A stretch of DNA of 64,000 nucleotides, taken from the IMG/VR virus record IMGVR_UViG_3300044611_000703, positions 1 through 64,000 of that record; one strand, given 5' to 3'. This document shows positions 46,258 through 55,113 of this stretch, in pieces. A program made the position numbers and the translations under genes. The notes under the pieces were generated by a model. It was not told where the DNA came from, ran no database searches, and saw only the letters and a program-made list of their open reading frames with translations. The stretch comes from a virus. The first letter of the stretch is position 1, and each line of letters starts with the position of its first letter.

Positions 46258-46772
46258 TATAATCCTCTAAATTCATTTTCCGTTACCGGAGTTGCTACAT
46301 ATGATTTATAAAATGGTTTATAACCGGCATATGTATGTTTATTATCTGAATTAATTCTTCCGTCATCGCTAACAACGTAATATCTAACTTTTGTTTCTGT
46401 TTCATAATAACCAATATAATCCCCATAATTAATTTGAATTCCTAAATCGTTAAGTTGAGCTGCGTAAATTGCAAATTTCATATTACCAGGTTCTGATTGT
46501 ACAATTTTAGAATTACCCAAGTATTTGTTTTCAGGTGGAAGTATTTGAACATAAGCTTTAAACTCAATTGGTGGTAAATATTTTATACCGTCAGTCATTA
46601 CCTCACCATAAACATCGTCTGTTTTGGTTTTTAATCTATCTACTTTATATAGAACTAATGTAAAGTTCATATCACCATATAACCATTCTTCCCCCATAGA
46701 GATGTCTAAATCGTAATCCTCCGCTCCGAAGAACTTACCTATTCTGGTAATTGGTACTAAATTTCTACTCAT
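46257..46772 (-). CDS. Putative neck protein (gp14-like candidate)
   Basis: A 171-aa protein. The segment LKTKTDDVYGEVMTDGIKYL followed by PPIEFKAYVQI resembles the YGE...PxxLxAxV pattern of T4-type neck protein gp14. It lies upstream of the sheath gene with a small upstream gene overlapping by 8 nt. Position near sheath and completion genes supports a connector role, but the match is by eye only. Confidence 0.45.
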   Translation of the reverse strand: MSRNLVPITRIGKFFGAEDYDLDISMGEEWLYGDMNFTLVLYKVDRLKTKTDDVYGEVMTDGIKYLPPIEFKAYVQILPPENKYLGNSKIVQSEPGNMKFAIYAAQLNDLGIQINYGDYIGYYETETKVRYYVVSDDGRINSDNKHTYAGYKPFYKSYVATPVTENEFRGL

Positions 46773-47097
46773 ATTTTTTTTGTCTTTTGTATTCTGATTC
46801 CGAGCGAGTACCTGAATTATTGATTATAACATTGATACCAAAATAATCTTTTATGGTCTTTTGTATTTCATAATTCCATTTACTTCTGTAATCTATAGGA
46901 ATTTCACGACCCTGATATGACACTTTATAAAGATATTTACTATCATCAGGGACAATATATGTTACCTTCATATAATATTCTTCATTAGTATCGTCAGTAG
47001 GTTTTAATGTATAAATAAGTTCAGACACACCATTAGGTTTAACGTGTTTTATCATTTTATCTATTAATTTTTCTAATGTCTCTTGTTTCATTCCCAT
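46765..47097 (-). CDS. Unknown protein (110 aa), first gene of leftward tail operon
   Basis: A 110-aa protein starting MGMKQETLEKLIDKMIKHVK; translation could also begin at the second Met (47091). It is alpha/beta with a basic C-terminus (RQKKYE). It is the first gene of the long minus-strand unit and is divergent from the SNF2-type helicase gene. TATTTATC lies about 10 nt upstream of the start. No family recognised. Confidence 0.6.
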   Translation of the reverse strand: MGMKQETLEKLIDKMIKHVKPNGVSELIYTLKPTDDTNEEYYMKVTYIVPDDSKYLYKVSYQGREIPIDYRSKWNYEIQKTIKDYFGINVIINNSGTRSESEYKRQKKYE

Positions 47098-47147
47098 ATC
47101 TTGATAAATATTATAAAATATGTTATATTTCTACTAAAAGAATAAAA

Positions 47148-48923
47148 TTGGAAAACAATACATCTGAAAATTCTAATTTAACAGTAGAACAACGAGCAAT
47201 ATCTCTTCTTGACACTTACGAGGGGGCAAATAACTATATCCTTAAATTAAAACTACAAAAGGACACCAATAAAAGATTTTACCCTACTCGAGCACAATCT
47301 GATTATATAATTAATTATTACGGAGTAACACCAAAGGTAGCCAAAAGATGGGTTGATTTAGACCCTTACTTTGCTAAAAAGATTGCCGATGAAAAATTAC
47401 TAACCACGATTCCGGAACAAATATGGGTTGAAAAGCTATTAGTTGAGAAAGACAAATCATATCATGTTTGGGGGAAAGTATTGGAGAATGACACTATCCA
47501 TGATTTTTGGCTACCAAAAGGTGCTTTAATTAAAACACATACAATTAAAGATGTTAAAATAGATTATACAAAATATAGTCATAGACCTCCTTTAGAACAC
47601 CAACCAATAGCCATTGAAAAATTAGTAGGTTCAAAACGATTTATATTAGCTGATGATATGGGTCTTGGTAAAACAACGATTACCGTTATCGCTGCGTTAG
47701 AGAGTGGTGCTAAAAAAATATTAATTGTTTGTCCAGCATCTCTGAAGATTAATTGGCAAAGAGAAATCGCAAACTACACAGATAGAAGTGTTTATATTGC
47801 TGAAGGTAAAAACTTTTCAACAGAACACGACTTTGTAATTGTTAATTACGATATTCTTAAAAACTTTTACGATTTAAAAGACAAAGAAAATTCATTAATC
47901 ACTCAAGGAAACTTTGACCTTATTATTTTAGATGAGGCACATTATGTGAGTAATGGTCAGGCGGCAAGAACTAAATTGGTTAATAGTTTTTGTAAAAAAG
48001 TTGATAAACTTTGGTTATTAACCGGAACACCTATGACCAATAGACCGATGAACTACTTTAATCTATTGTCGTTAATTGAAAGTCCTGTTGCACAGAATTG
48101 GATGGCTTATGCTATTAGATATTGTCAAGGTTATCAATTCACCGCAGGAACTCGTAAAATATGGAACGTCACCGGAGCATCAAATTTGGAAGAATTAAGA
48201 GACCGAACTTCAAGACAAGTTTTAAGAAGATTAAAAACGGATGTGTTAGATTTACCTGAAAAAATCATTACCCCAATTTATTTGAGATTAAAATCTAAAA
48301 TGTACGAAGGGTTAATGGGTGAGTATTATGATTGGTATGATAAGAATCCGGATGAAAGCACATCATTAACGGTTCAGTTCAGTAAACTAATGAAAGTTCG
48401 TCAAGTAATTGCCGAAGAAAAAATTAAAGACACAATTGAACTTGCTGAAAATATTATAGAACAAGGTAAGAAAGTTATTATTTTTACTAACTTTACCGAC
48501 ACTCTAAATAAAATCTCAGAGCACTTTGGTAAATCGGCGGTTAAATTAGATGGTTCAACAGCAAAACCTCAACGACAATACGCTGTTGACCAATTCCAAG
48601 AAAACGAAAAAATTAAAGTGTTTATTGGAAACGTGAAAGCTGCCGGTGTTGGAATCACATTGACCGCAGCTGAAGCAGTTATTATGAATGACCTATCATT
48701 TGTTCCGGGAGATTTATCTCAAGCTGAAGATAGAGCATATAGATATGGTCAAAAAAATTCGGTATCAGTTTATTACCCAATCTTTGATAATACCATAGAG
48801 GGAATCATTTATGATATGGTTAATATGAAGAAACAAAACATCGGAACAGTTATGGGAGACAACATTGGTGAGAGTGGTGACTTCATTGAAGAACTTATGA
48901 ATAAAATCAACACCCGAAGATAA
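47148..48923 (+). CDS. SNF2-family DNA helicase/translocase
   Basis: The preferred start is TTG at 47148, giving 591 aa. An ATG exists at 47076, but it lies inside the divergent gene (starting 47097) and would add a hydrophobic leader; there is no ATG between. Superfamily 2 SNF2 motifs: motif I DDMGLGKTT, motif II LIILDEAHYVSN, motif III WLLTGTPMTNR, and C-lobe motifs GVGITLTAAEAVIMNDLSF and AEDRAYRYGQKNSVSVY. The DEAH box and the AYRYGQ motif VI are typical of SNF2/SMARCAL1-like remodelling enzymes. T4-like phages use UvsW for similar branch-migration tasks. It has no nuclease or methylase domain. Confidence 0.88.
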   Translation: MENNTSENSNLTVEQRAISLLDTYEGANNYILKLKLQKDTNKRFYPTRAQSDYIINYYGVTPKVAKRWVDLDPYFAKKIADEKLLTTIPEQIWVEKLLVEKDKSYHVWGKVLENDTIHDFWLPKGALIKTHTIKDVKIDYTKYSHRPPLEHQPIAIEKLVGSKRFILADDMGLGKTTITVIAALESGAKKILIVCPASLKINWQREIANYTDRSVYIAEGKNFSTEHDFVIVNYDILKNFYDLKDKENSLITQGNFDLIILDEAHYVSNGQAARTKLVNSFCKKVDKLWLLTGTPMTNRPMNYFNLLSLIESPVAQNWMAYAIRYCQGYQFTAGTRKIWNVTGASNLEELRDRTSRQVLRRLKTDVLDLPEKIITPIYLRLKSKMYEGLMGEYYDWYDKNPDESTSLTVQFSKLMKVRQVIAEEKIKDTIELAENIIEQGKKVIIFTNFTDTLNKISEHFGKSAVKLDGSTAKPQRQYAVDQFQENEKIKVFIGNVKAAGVGITLTAAEAVIMNDLSFVPGDLSQAEDRAYRYGQKNSVSVYYPIFDNTIEGIIYDMVNMKKQNIGTVMGDNIGESGDFIEELMNKINTRR

Positions 48924-48937
48924 TCTATTTGTTGAGA

Positions 48938-48945
48938 TATTTATA
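48938..48945 (+). promoter_or_regulatory. TATTTATA element upstream of the SOD/nuclease fusion gene
   Basis: Plus-strand GATATTTATAAGAAATAAC lies 17-24 nt before the ATG at 48962. The context TATTTATAAGAAATAA is shared with the minus-strand gp25 leader. Promoter function is inferred. Confidence 0.35.
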
Positions 48946-48961
48946 AGAAATAACAAGCCGA

Positions 48962-50500
48962 ATGAAACATATTGAAAATAAAATCAAACTCATTACGGAA
49001 GAGATTCAAAATGTTGAAAAACAAGAAAATGAAACACTCTTTCTTAATGAGATGAAAAAGATAGGAATCGACAAATTACCGTATTCCTATTCAGCACTAA
49101 AGCAATTTATTGATGCTGAAACAATGAACTACCATTATAATAAACATTATAAAGGTTACGTAGATAAACTAAACGCCGCTCTTAAAAACAAAGATTATGG
49201 TGATTTAGAACTTGAAGAAATTGTTAAATCTATCAGTAGATTTAATAAAACAATCAAAGATAATGCCGGAGGTGCTTTTAACCACGCATTGTTTTGGAAA
49301 ATGTTATCACCTAAAACTCAAACCCCAAATGGTGAAGTAATCAAACAAATAAAAAAAGATTTTAATACCTTTGCCAACTTTAAAAAAGAATTTGAAACTG
49401 TTGCAAAAGAAAGATTTGGTTCAGGATGGGTTTGGTTAGTCATAACAAAAAGAAATACCTTAAAAATTGTATCGACAGCAAACCAAGAAAATCCATTAAT
49501 GAATACTATTGAGGATGGTGGATATCCTGTGTTAGGTTTAGATTTATGGGAACACGCTTACTACCTAAAATACAGAAACAAAAAAGATGACTATATTAAA
49601 AACTTTTGGAAATGTGTAAATTGGGAATTTGTTAACAAATTATATACAATGAGAGTGGATAATAAATTAAATGAAAGTGCCGAATTAAAATCTGTTATTT
49701 CTGAAGGTAAATCTGAAAGATGTAGTAGAGAAATGAATGAGGCGATTCGTATGGTGTTTAATATCAACCCAAAAGTTAAAACAATCTTCAAAGACGGTAT
49801 TAACAGAATGTTAAAAGATGTTTTTCCTGACAACTATTATGGGAATAATGAATATGCCGAAGGAGAAGTTTCCGGAGTATACGATTTAGAAACTCAAGGT
49901 CGTTCAGTTTTAAATAAACTAAACACAAACTATAGTTGTTTTTGTGTTTTACTCAATGATGTTAATCAAGTTTTAAAAGCCAAACAATTACCTGAAATAA
50001 AAATGATTGGCTTAAAACCATTTGAACAAATAAGTGAAGTTAAAAAACTTGTTGATATTTTAGATGAATACAAATTTAGAATATTCTCACAAAAATCATC
50101 CACATTCCAAAATCTTATGAAAGTGTTAACTCAAACTAATAGTTGGGGTCAATCAAGAGAAGATAAAACTATTGAAATATTAAAAAAACAATTTGGTAAT
50201 GATAACGTTAATGCAATCGGTAAACTTGGAAGTAAAGAAGATATGATTGGTGGGGTTGATTGTGAAGTAATTGTTGATGGTGTTAAAAAAACGGTACAAA
50301 TAAAACCATATACCGGAGAAAAAGAAATAAAAGATTCAATAATGATTTTAGGAACAGGAAATGTTAAACGATATTCAACTGATTGGTTGATTTTTACTCG
50401 TAATAATAAAGAAGTTTTGGTCTTTGACAATAAACATTCAAAAATAATGGACGGTCAGTTTATTTTCCCTAAAGAAGACCTGATTTATACATTAAGTTGA
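48962..50500 (+). CDS. Fe/Mn superoxide dismutase domain fused to PD-(D/E)XK-like C-terminal domain
   Basis: A 512-aa protein. Residues about 35-235 are a complete Fe/Mn SOD: PYSYSALKQFIDAETMNYHY, FNHALFW, FGSGWVWLV and LDLWEHAYYLKY. All four metal ligands are present (H58, H108, D194, H198) along with the active-site Tyr (Y66); the GG in NAGGAFNH resembles the Mn type. Residues about 236-390 are unassigned. Residues about 395-450 look like a PD-(D/E)XK nuclease core: helix SREDKTIEILKKQF, then D433 in GGVDCEVIVDGV and QIKP with K448, the acidic residue replaced by Gln. The neighbouring genes encode an SNF2-type helicase and virion proteins. Possible roles are protection from oxidative defence with DNA processing, or a virion component. 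Confidence 0.75.
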   Translation: MKHIENKIKLITEEIQNVEKQENETLFLNEMKKIGIDKLPYSYSALKQFIDAETMNYHYNKHYKGYVDKLNAALKNKDYGDLELEEIVKSISRFNKTIKDNAGGAFNHALFWKMLSPKTQTPNGEVIKQIKKDFNTFANFKKEFETVAKERFGSGWVWLVITKRNTLKIVSTANQENPLMNTIEDGGYPVLGLDLWEHAYYLKYRNKKDDYIKNFWKCVNWEFVNKLYTMRVDNKLNESAELKSVISEGKSERCSREMNEAIRMVFNINPKVKTIFKDGINRMLKDVFPDNYYGNNEYAEGEVSGVYDLETQGRSVLNKLNTNYSCFCVLLNDVNQVLKAKQLPEIKMIGLKPFEQISEVKKLVDILDEYKFRIFSQKSSTFQNLMKVLTQTNSWGQSREDKTIEILKKQFGNDNVNAIGKLGSKEDMIGGVDCEVIVDGVKKTVQIKPYTGEKEIKDSIMILGTGNVKRYSTDWLIFTRNNKEVLVFDNKHSKIMDGQFIFPKEDLIYTLS

Positions 50501-50508
50501 TATTTATA
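50501..50508 (+). promoter_or_regulatory. TATTTATA element upstream of the neck-like gene
   Basis: Plus-strand GATATTTATAAAATAAAAACG begins right after the stop of the SOD/nuclease gene (at 50500) and lies 14-21 nt before the ATG at 50522. Confidence 0.3.
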
Positions 50509-50521
50509 AAATAAAAACGTT

Positions 50522-51658
50522 ATGGCGATATTAACTGGTACAACATACCAAACTGCAATTATACCGGAACCGGAAAGAACTAAATTATATACAAGAATTA
50601 AACACTTACTTGGTGCCCCATTAAGAAGTATTGAATTAGAAGACGAACAGATGGATAGTTTATTAGAATTATCTATTGGTGACTATTCACAATATATTCA
50701 AGATTGGTTAATTGAATCTCAATGGACTTCTTTATACAACTTAAATTTAGATACTCAATCATTATCAAGGGCTTTTGTAACTAAAAGTTTAGATTGGGAA
50801 ACACGATACACCTACGCTTATTCAAAAATTGTTGGACTACAAGCCGGTGGTGATTCAGTATTGAAAAAAGATTTTATACAATTAGTACCTAATCAACAAA
50901 TTTACGAAATTCCAGCAAATAGAGAAATTAACGAATTATTATGGTTTAGCCCATCTCCAACGAATGGGGTCTTTTTTGATAATTTTAGTTTTGGTGGTTT
51001 AGGTAGTATGGGTGGAGCCGGTGGTTTCGCTCAAATGGGTGCAACAGGTTCTTATTTTATGATGCCAGCATTTGATATGTTATTGAGAATGCAAGAAATT
51101 AATATTCAAAGACGTATTATAGCGGGTGATTTAACATATACTATAACCGCATTACCTGAAGGTAAAAAAGCTATTCACTTAATGAATACTCCGGGTGGTA
51201 AATTTGACTTTGGTGACAGAAATTTAGCTAAAGGTCAAGTATGGTATTGGTATTACGATGTTGGCCCTGCGGATAGAGATAATTGTTTAAAAAACAATCC
51301 GGATATTATTAAATTACCGTCTGACGTTCCAATTGACTCTATGTCTTGGATTGACTTAAATAATCCTTCTCAACAATTTGTTAGAAGATGGTTTACTGCT
51401 TATTGTAAAGAAACATTATCAAGAGTTAGAGGTAAATTTAGTGGTAACATTAAAACACCTGATAGTGAGTTAACAATGGATTACGCCACTTTAGCTACTG
51501 AAGGTAAAGATGAAAAATCCAAACTTGAAGAAGAATTAAAATTAAGATTAGAAAGATTACGTCCTGAAAAAATGATGGAACGTGAAGCGTTACTCGCAGA
51601 AAATTTAAACAAACAACTTAAATTTAGAGCAATGCCAAGACAAATTTATGTAATATAA
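50522..51658 (+). CDS. Putative neck / head-tail connector protein (gp13-like candidate)
   Basis: A 378-aa protein. The N-terminal LLGAPLRSIELEDEQMDSLL, followed by LSIGDYSQYIQDWLIESQW, matches the start of connector/neck proteins of T4-like marine phages. The middle has a Gly/Met/Phe-rich loop (residues about 150-180) and the C-terminus is a long charged helix. It precedes a small structural gene by 3 nt. The gp13-like call is by pattern; role in head-tail joining is inferred. Confidence 0.5.
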   Translation: MAILTGTTYQTAIIPEPERTKLYTRIKHLLGAPLRSIELEDEQMDSLLELSIGDYSQYIQDWLIESQWTSLYNLNLDTQSLSRAFVTKSLDWETRYTYAYSKIVGLQAGGDSVLKKDFIQLVPNQQIYEIPANREINELLWFSPSPTNGVFFDNFSFGGLGSMGGAGGFAQMGATGSYFMMPAFDMLLRMQEINIQRRIIAGDLTYTITALPEGKKAIHLMNTPGGKFDFGDRNLAKGQVWYWYYDVGPADRDNCLKNNPDIIKLPSDVPIDSMSWIDLNNPSQQFVRRWFTAYCKETLSRVRGKFSGNIKTPDSELTMDYATLATEGKDEKSKLEEELKLRLERLRPEKMMEREALLAENLNKQLKFRAMPRQIYVI

Positions 51659-51661
51659 TTT

Positions 51662-52051
51662 ATGAACACAATAACCCAAAGATTTACAAGAAAAACAATT
51701 AACGACCCAAGATTTTTAGGTAATACTTTAATCGAGGTAGAAAATACTGAAGAAACTGAAAATACTGAACTAATACCAATGAAAAAAATTATTACCGAAT
51801 CCAATTACAGAACAAATGGGGAAATTCTACTTGTAATTAAAGATGTTGAATCTTGTAATATAACATTAGATTCTAATACAACAGAACATATTATTATTAA
51901 AGCGTTAACCAAAGTATTCATTAGACCTAGTTCAGGTAAAATTGATGAGTACTATGATGAAATATTTATTGATTGGGGTGCTTGTGTTGAATTTTATATG
52001 TTAGAAAATAATTGGTACATCGTTTCATCAGATGGTTTAAAATTAGAATAA
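51662..52051 (+). CDS. Putative small virion protein (129 aa)
   Basis: A 129-aa protein with a beta-rich C-terminal half, NITLDSNTTEHIIIKALTKV and CVEFYMLENNWYIVSSDGLK, typical of the trimeric or beta-helical surface strands of phage head and tail decoration proteins. It directly follows the neck-like gene and is closed by a bidirectional terminator. No enzyme motif. Confidence 0.6.
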   Translation: MNTITQRFTRKTINDPRFLGNTLIEVENTEETENTELIPMKKIITESNYRTNGEILLVIKDVESCNITLDSNTTEHIIIKALTKVFIRPSSGKIDEYYDEIFIDWGACVEFYMLENNWYIVSSDGLKLE

Positions 52052-52052
52052 A

Positions 52053-52076
52053 AAAAGGTGTCGTTAGACACCTTTT
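52053..52076. terminator. Bidirectional terminator between convergent genes
   Basis: AAAAGGTGTC and GACACCTTTT form a perfect 10-bp stem with a GTTA loop between the plus-strand 129-aa gene and the minus-strand DNA polymerase gene. T-runs or A-runs flank both sides, so it can end transcription from both directions. Confidence 0.88.
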
Positions 52077-52081
52077 ATGTT

Positions 52082-55015
52082 TTAATTAATATATTCTTCC
52101 CAACCTTCGGATGCTAAGTCATAAATGTAATCAGGACTCATTCCTCGTTTTTCCCAATACTTAATCTCACCCTCACTAATATCTAACACATCCTCTTTTA
52201 ATCTATCTTGGTCACCTTCTTTAAATGGAACACCATTTATAAGTTCAGATTGTTCTTTAGTGAAAAACCCTCTATCTTCAGGATTAACAACAATTAATTG
52301 TTCTCTAACTTCTTCTTTAAACACAACCAATAACGGACCAATTCGTTTATTAAATGTTGAGATGGCTCTCTCCACATTATAATCACCTCTCATATCCGGA
52401 TTGTTTTCAATTTCAGTTTGGTCTAACATATAACAATTTAATTGTATCGCCGAATCAGTATTATCAGCATTTGCAAGTCTATATGCAACATCCGTTGGAA
52501 CACCATTCATCGCTTCTTTCATTGGCTCGTCAGAACGAACCCAATTATCGTCAGACCAAGATTTTTCCCAACCATTTTTTAATAAAAACTTTTCTTTTTC
52601 TTTATAATGTGTGGAATCATATGATGAAAAATATAATTCTATTTGTTTTTCAGACCAACCTTTTTTAGGTTTATTCACTTTTTGAACATCTCCGTGAGAC
52701 GCTTTAATACCATTATTAACATAACTAATAACATCACCTAACGAAACTTTTAAATCGTGTTTAATTGCCAATTCCATATGAGCCATTCTACTCATTAAGG
52801 AACCCGCCTTAGTTTTCATACCACATCTTTTTTTATAGTCATCAATAGATAACTTAACCTTAGCTCTCTGAGCAATCTTCATAAGAGGAATATCTTTATC
52901 ATAAATTTTTTGTAGGTATTCATAATACCACTCAATAAATTCTTGACCTTTACCCTCCAATAATAATTTTACACCTTTATCTAAAAAGTCCTCAATATAT
53001 AATGGAAGTTTTTTAGATTTAATAGTATTACCAGTCAGTTTAATTTTACCACTCGCCTCCATAACCGCATAATTCTTACGAGCCAAATTAATACAAGATG
53101 GCCAAGTACCATCAGTGTCCAACGCCATTTCACCTCTCATAAAAAGGTCATTAAATTCTGCAACGTCGGCATCATCTCCGGTATATTCTTTACCCTCTTT
53201 AACTTTCCAATTCAATCCTTTACCAATGTAACGTCTATTCTCCCATCCTTCAGGTTTAGAGAAGTTGACACCATCGGTATCCATTACTAGTGGGGTATAT
53301 CCTTTCTTCATAAAGAACTTAATCATCTGACGAAGATATTGTCTTCCGGTACAAGTAATCTGTTCACCCATAAACATATCTCCCCATTCATAAACGTGTG
53401 GTGCGGATAATGCCCCAAACATCGAGTTAATGAATATCTTAATAGGTAATTGTTTTCGGTCATATGATAAGGACTTTTTACGGTCAGTTTCATAGAACTC
53501 ACCCGCCAAGTTTTTATACATAATACGAGCGTTACGGAAGTAAGCTAACATACCTTTCATTCCACCCATCACATCACACTCGGGAAACACATCGTGAACC
53601 AACTGAATAGATGGGTATAGAGACGAGTAGTCAAGTTTAAGTACATTGGTAGAGTAACCAACTTTAAGTAGTCGTGAAAGTCCTCCTACGAAGTCGGTCT
53701 TATCTTCTTTTTGAGGTATTGCAAGGTTATTCTTATATGACCAAGCTAACATAATCATTCTCCATAATGTGGCAGTTCCCATCGTGGAAACTCTTTCATA
53801 TGTTGTTGGTACCATTGACGCTAATAGAAACGTTCCTTGGTTGAATTCATCATCCACTGTCAACGTTTCCTCCAAGTCATCGTCAAGATATCTCTCAACA
53901 ATGTTATCACCCGTCACCTTTAAGTATTTACCCGGGAATCTTGTATCTAAATTATCAAACGCAGGATTATCCGCTTTCTTATATTTTCCATTCTCAACAT
54001 TTAACCAATACTCCTCTTTTTTAGCATACATCGGTCCAATATCTAAATGGTCAATATAAACTCGGTCAGGGGCTTCAGCTTTAATGTATTGTGTAATATA
54101 CTTTAACCCTGCTGATTTAATACTTGAGTTGATTGCTTGTGCTCTACGAACAGAGTGAATAATATCAATGATGTTATAACCCCATAATTGAGTTTGAGAA
54201 TATCTTTCAACCTCGTTAGCAAGTTTTAACATCCCATCTTTTTGTCCGATAGGTCTTGCCGGGTTTAAAGATTTTGCAATCTTTTTGATGTCCAAGTTAA
54301 GTGCTTTACATCTTTCAAATATCCAAAACCAGTCGAAGTTTGCTGAGTTATACCCACCAATGATTGAAGGTTTAAGTTCATCAATAATATTGAAGAATTC
54401 TACCAACCCTCTACGTTCTTGGTCTTCATCAGCGCACTCAATAACTTTTTGGTATCCTTTATTGGTTTTGATTCCAATCATAAATATACGACCATCTTTA
54501 GGTTCTAAAGAGGTCGTCTCCAAGTCAAATCCGAGTCGGGTGATGTCGTTGTACTCTTCATATCCTTTGAATAATCTCTTCTCTCTTGAAATAAGGAATT
54601 GTTCTACCGGTGGAAGTACCGTTAATTTACCTTTTGTTTTTTCACCCCATGGGTCTACACCACCATCCCTAAAGAATTGTATAAGTGAACGATACCCTTT
54701 CATTGATTTTACCATAAACTTAAGACCTTTTTCTAATCTCTCATTACCTTTGGTTTCTAATTTCTCAATGATGATACCGTGTTTCTTCATTGCTTCTTTT
54801 TGTTGGTCTTTTGATTTTGAATAAAAATTCAAATCTCTTAAATCACCAACCCAAGCAAATGCTGTAAATGTGTCTTTTTTGATTATTTTTCCCTGACCAG
54901 GGATTTCTTTGATTTTGTAGATAGCGTCCGATGCGTAATCATACTCGATTGCAACGATATGCTCTTCAGGGTCATTCCCCTCAAGGAATGCTTTAATCTC
55001 TTCTTGTGTTACCAT
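52082..55015 (-). CDS. DNA polymerase, family B, T4 gp43-like
   Basis: A 977-aa replicative polymerase (T4 gp43 is 898 aa). The exonuclease motifs are present: Exo I FDLETTS (D164, E166) and Exo II GYNSANFDWF (N223, D228). Polymerase motif A is LKLDYSSLYPSI with D462, motif B is RKQLPIKIFINSMFG, and motif C is VMDTDGVNF with D579 and D581. Motif C usually reads DTDS; here Ser is Gly. Proofreading and catalytic acids are intact, so it should be active. The gene is transcribed alone, away from the replication operon. A TATTTATA element lies at 55074-55081. Confidence 0.93.
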   Translation of the reverse strand: MVTQEEIKAFLEGNDPEEHIVAIEYDYASDAIYKIKEIPGQGKIIKKDTFTAFAWVGDLRDLNFYSKSKDQQKEAMKKHGIIIEKLETKGNERLEKGLKFMVKSMKGYRSLIQFFRDGGVDPWGEKTKGKLTVLPPVEQFLISREKRLFKGYEEYNDITRLGFDLETTSLEPKDGRIFMIGIKTNKGYQKVIECADEDQERRGLVEFFNIIDELKPSIIGGYNSANFDWFWIFERCKALNLDIKKIAKSLNPARPIGQKDGMLKLANEVERYSQTQLWGYNIIDIIHSVRRAQAINSSIKSAGLKYITQYIKAEAPDRVYIDHLDIGPMYAKKEEYWLNVENGKYKKADNPAFDNLDTRFPGKYLKVTGDNIVERYLDDDLEETLTVDDEFNQGTFLLASMVPTTYERVSTMGTATLWRMIMLAWSYKNNLAIPQKEDKTDFVGGLSRLLKVGYSTNVLKLDYSSLYPSIQLVHDVFPECDVMGGMKGMLAYFRNARIMYKNLAGEFYETDRKKSLSYDRKQLPIKIFINSMFGALSAPHVYEWGDMFMGEQITCTGRQYLRQMIKFFMKKGYTPLVMDTDGVNFSKPEGWENRRYIGKGLNWKVKEGKEYTGDDADVAEFNDLFMRGEMALDTDGTWPSCINLARKNYAVMEASGKIKLTGNTIKSKKLPLYIEDFLDKGVKLLLEGKGQEFIEWYYEYLQKIYDKDIPLMKIAQRAKVKLSIDDYKKRCGMKTKAGSLMSRMAHMELAIKHDLKVSLGDVISYVNNGIKASHGDVQKVNKPKKGWSEKQIELYFSSYDSTHYKEKEKFLLKNGWEKSWSDDNWVRSDEPMKEAMNGVPTDVAYRLANADNTDSAIQLNCYMLDQTEIENNPDMRGDYNVERAISTFNKRIGPLLVVFKEEVREQLIVVNPEDRGFFTKEQSELINGVPFKEGDQDRLKEDVLDISEGEIKYWEKRGMSPDYIYDLASEGWEEYIN

Positions 55016-55073
55016 AATATATTTTTTAGAATGACATATTTGCTCCGATTTTAAATCAGGTTTGTCTTGTTTC

Positions 55074-55081
55074 TATAAATA
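55074..55081 (-). promoter_or_regulatory. TATTTATA element upstream of the DNA polymerase
   Basis: Minus-strand ATATTTATAGAAACAAG, about 60 nt before the ATG at 55015, in the 98-nt gap behind the 281-aa gene. Confidence 0.3.
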
Positions 55082-55113
55082 TAATTGATAATAATTAATA
55101 AATCAATTTTAGA

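Noticed and set aside
47076-47147. ATG at 47076 as start of the SNF2 helicase
   Set aside because: It overlaps the divergent gene start and adds a leader unlike the family; TTG 47148 fits better.
48962-50500. SOD gene as host contamination in the assembly
   Set aside because: The domain is fused in frame to a second domain, flanked by phage genes on the same strand with the shared TATTTATA leader and same base composition.
54285-54824. Plus-strand open frame of 179 codons
   Set aside because: It lies entirely antisense inside the DNA polymerase gene, has no recognisable motif and the sense frame has all polymerase motifs.
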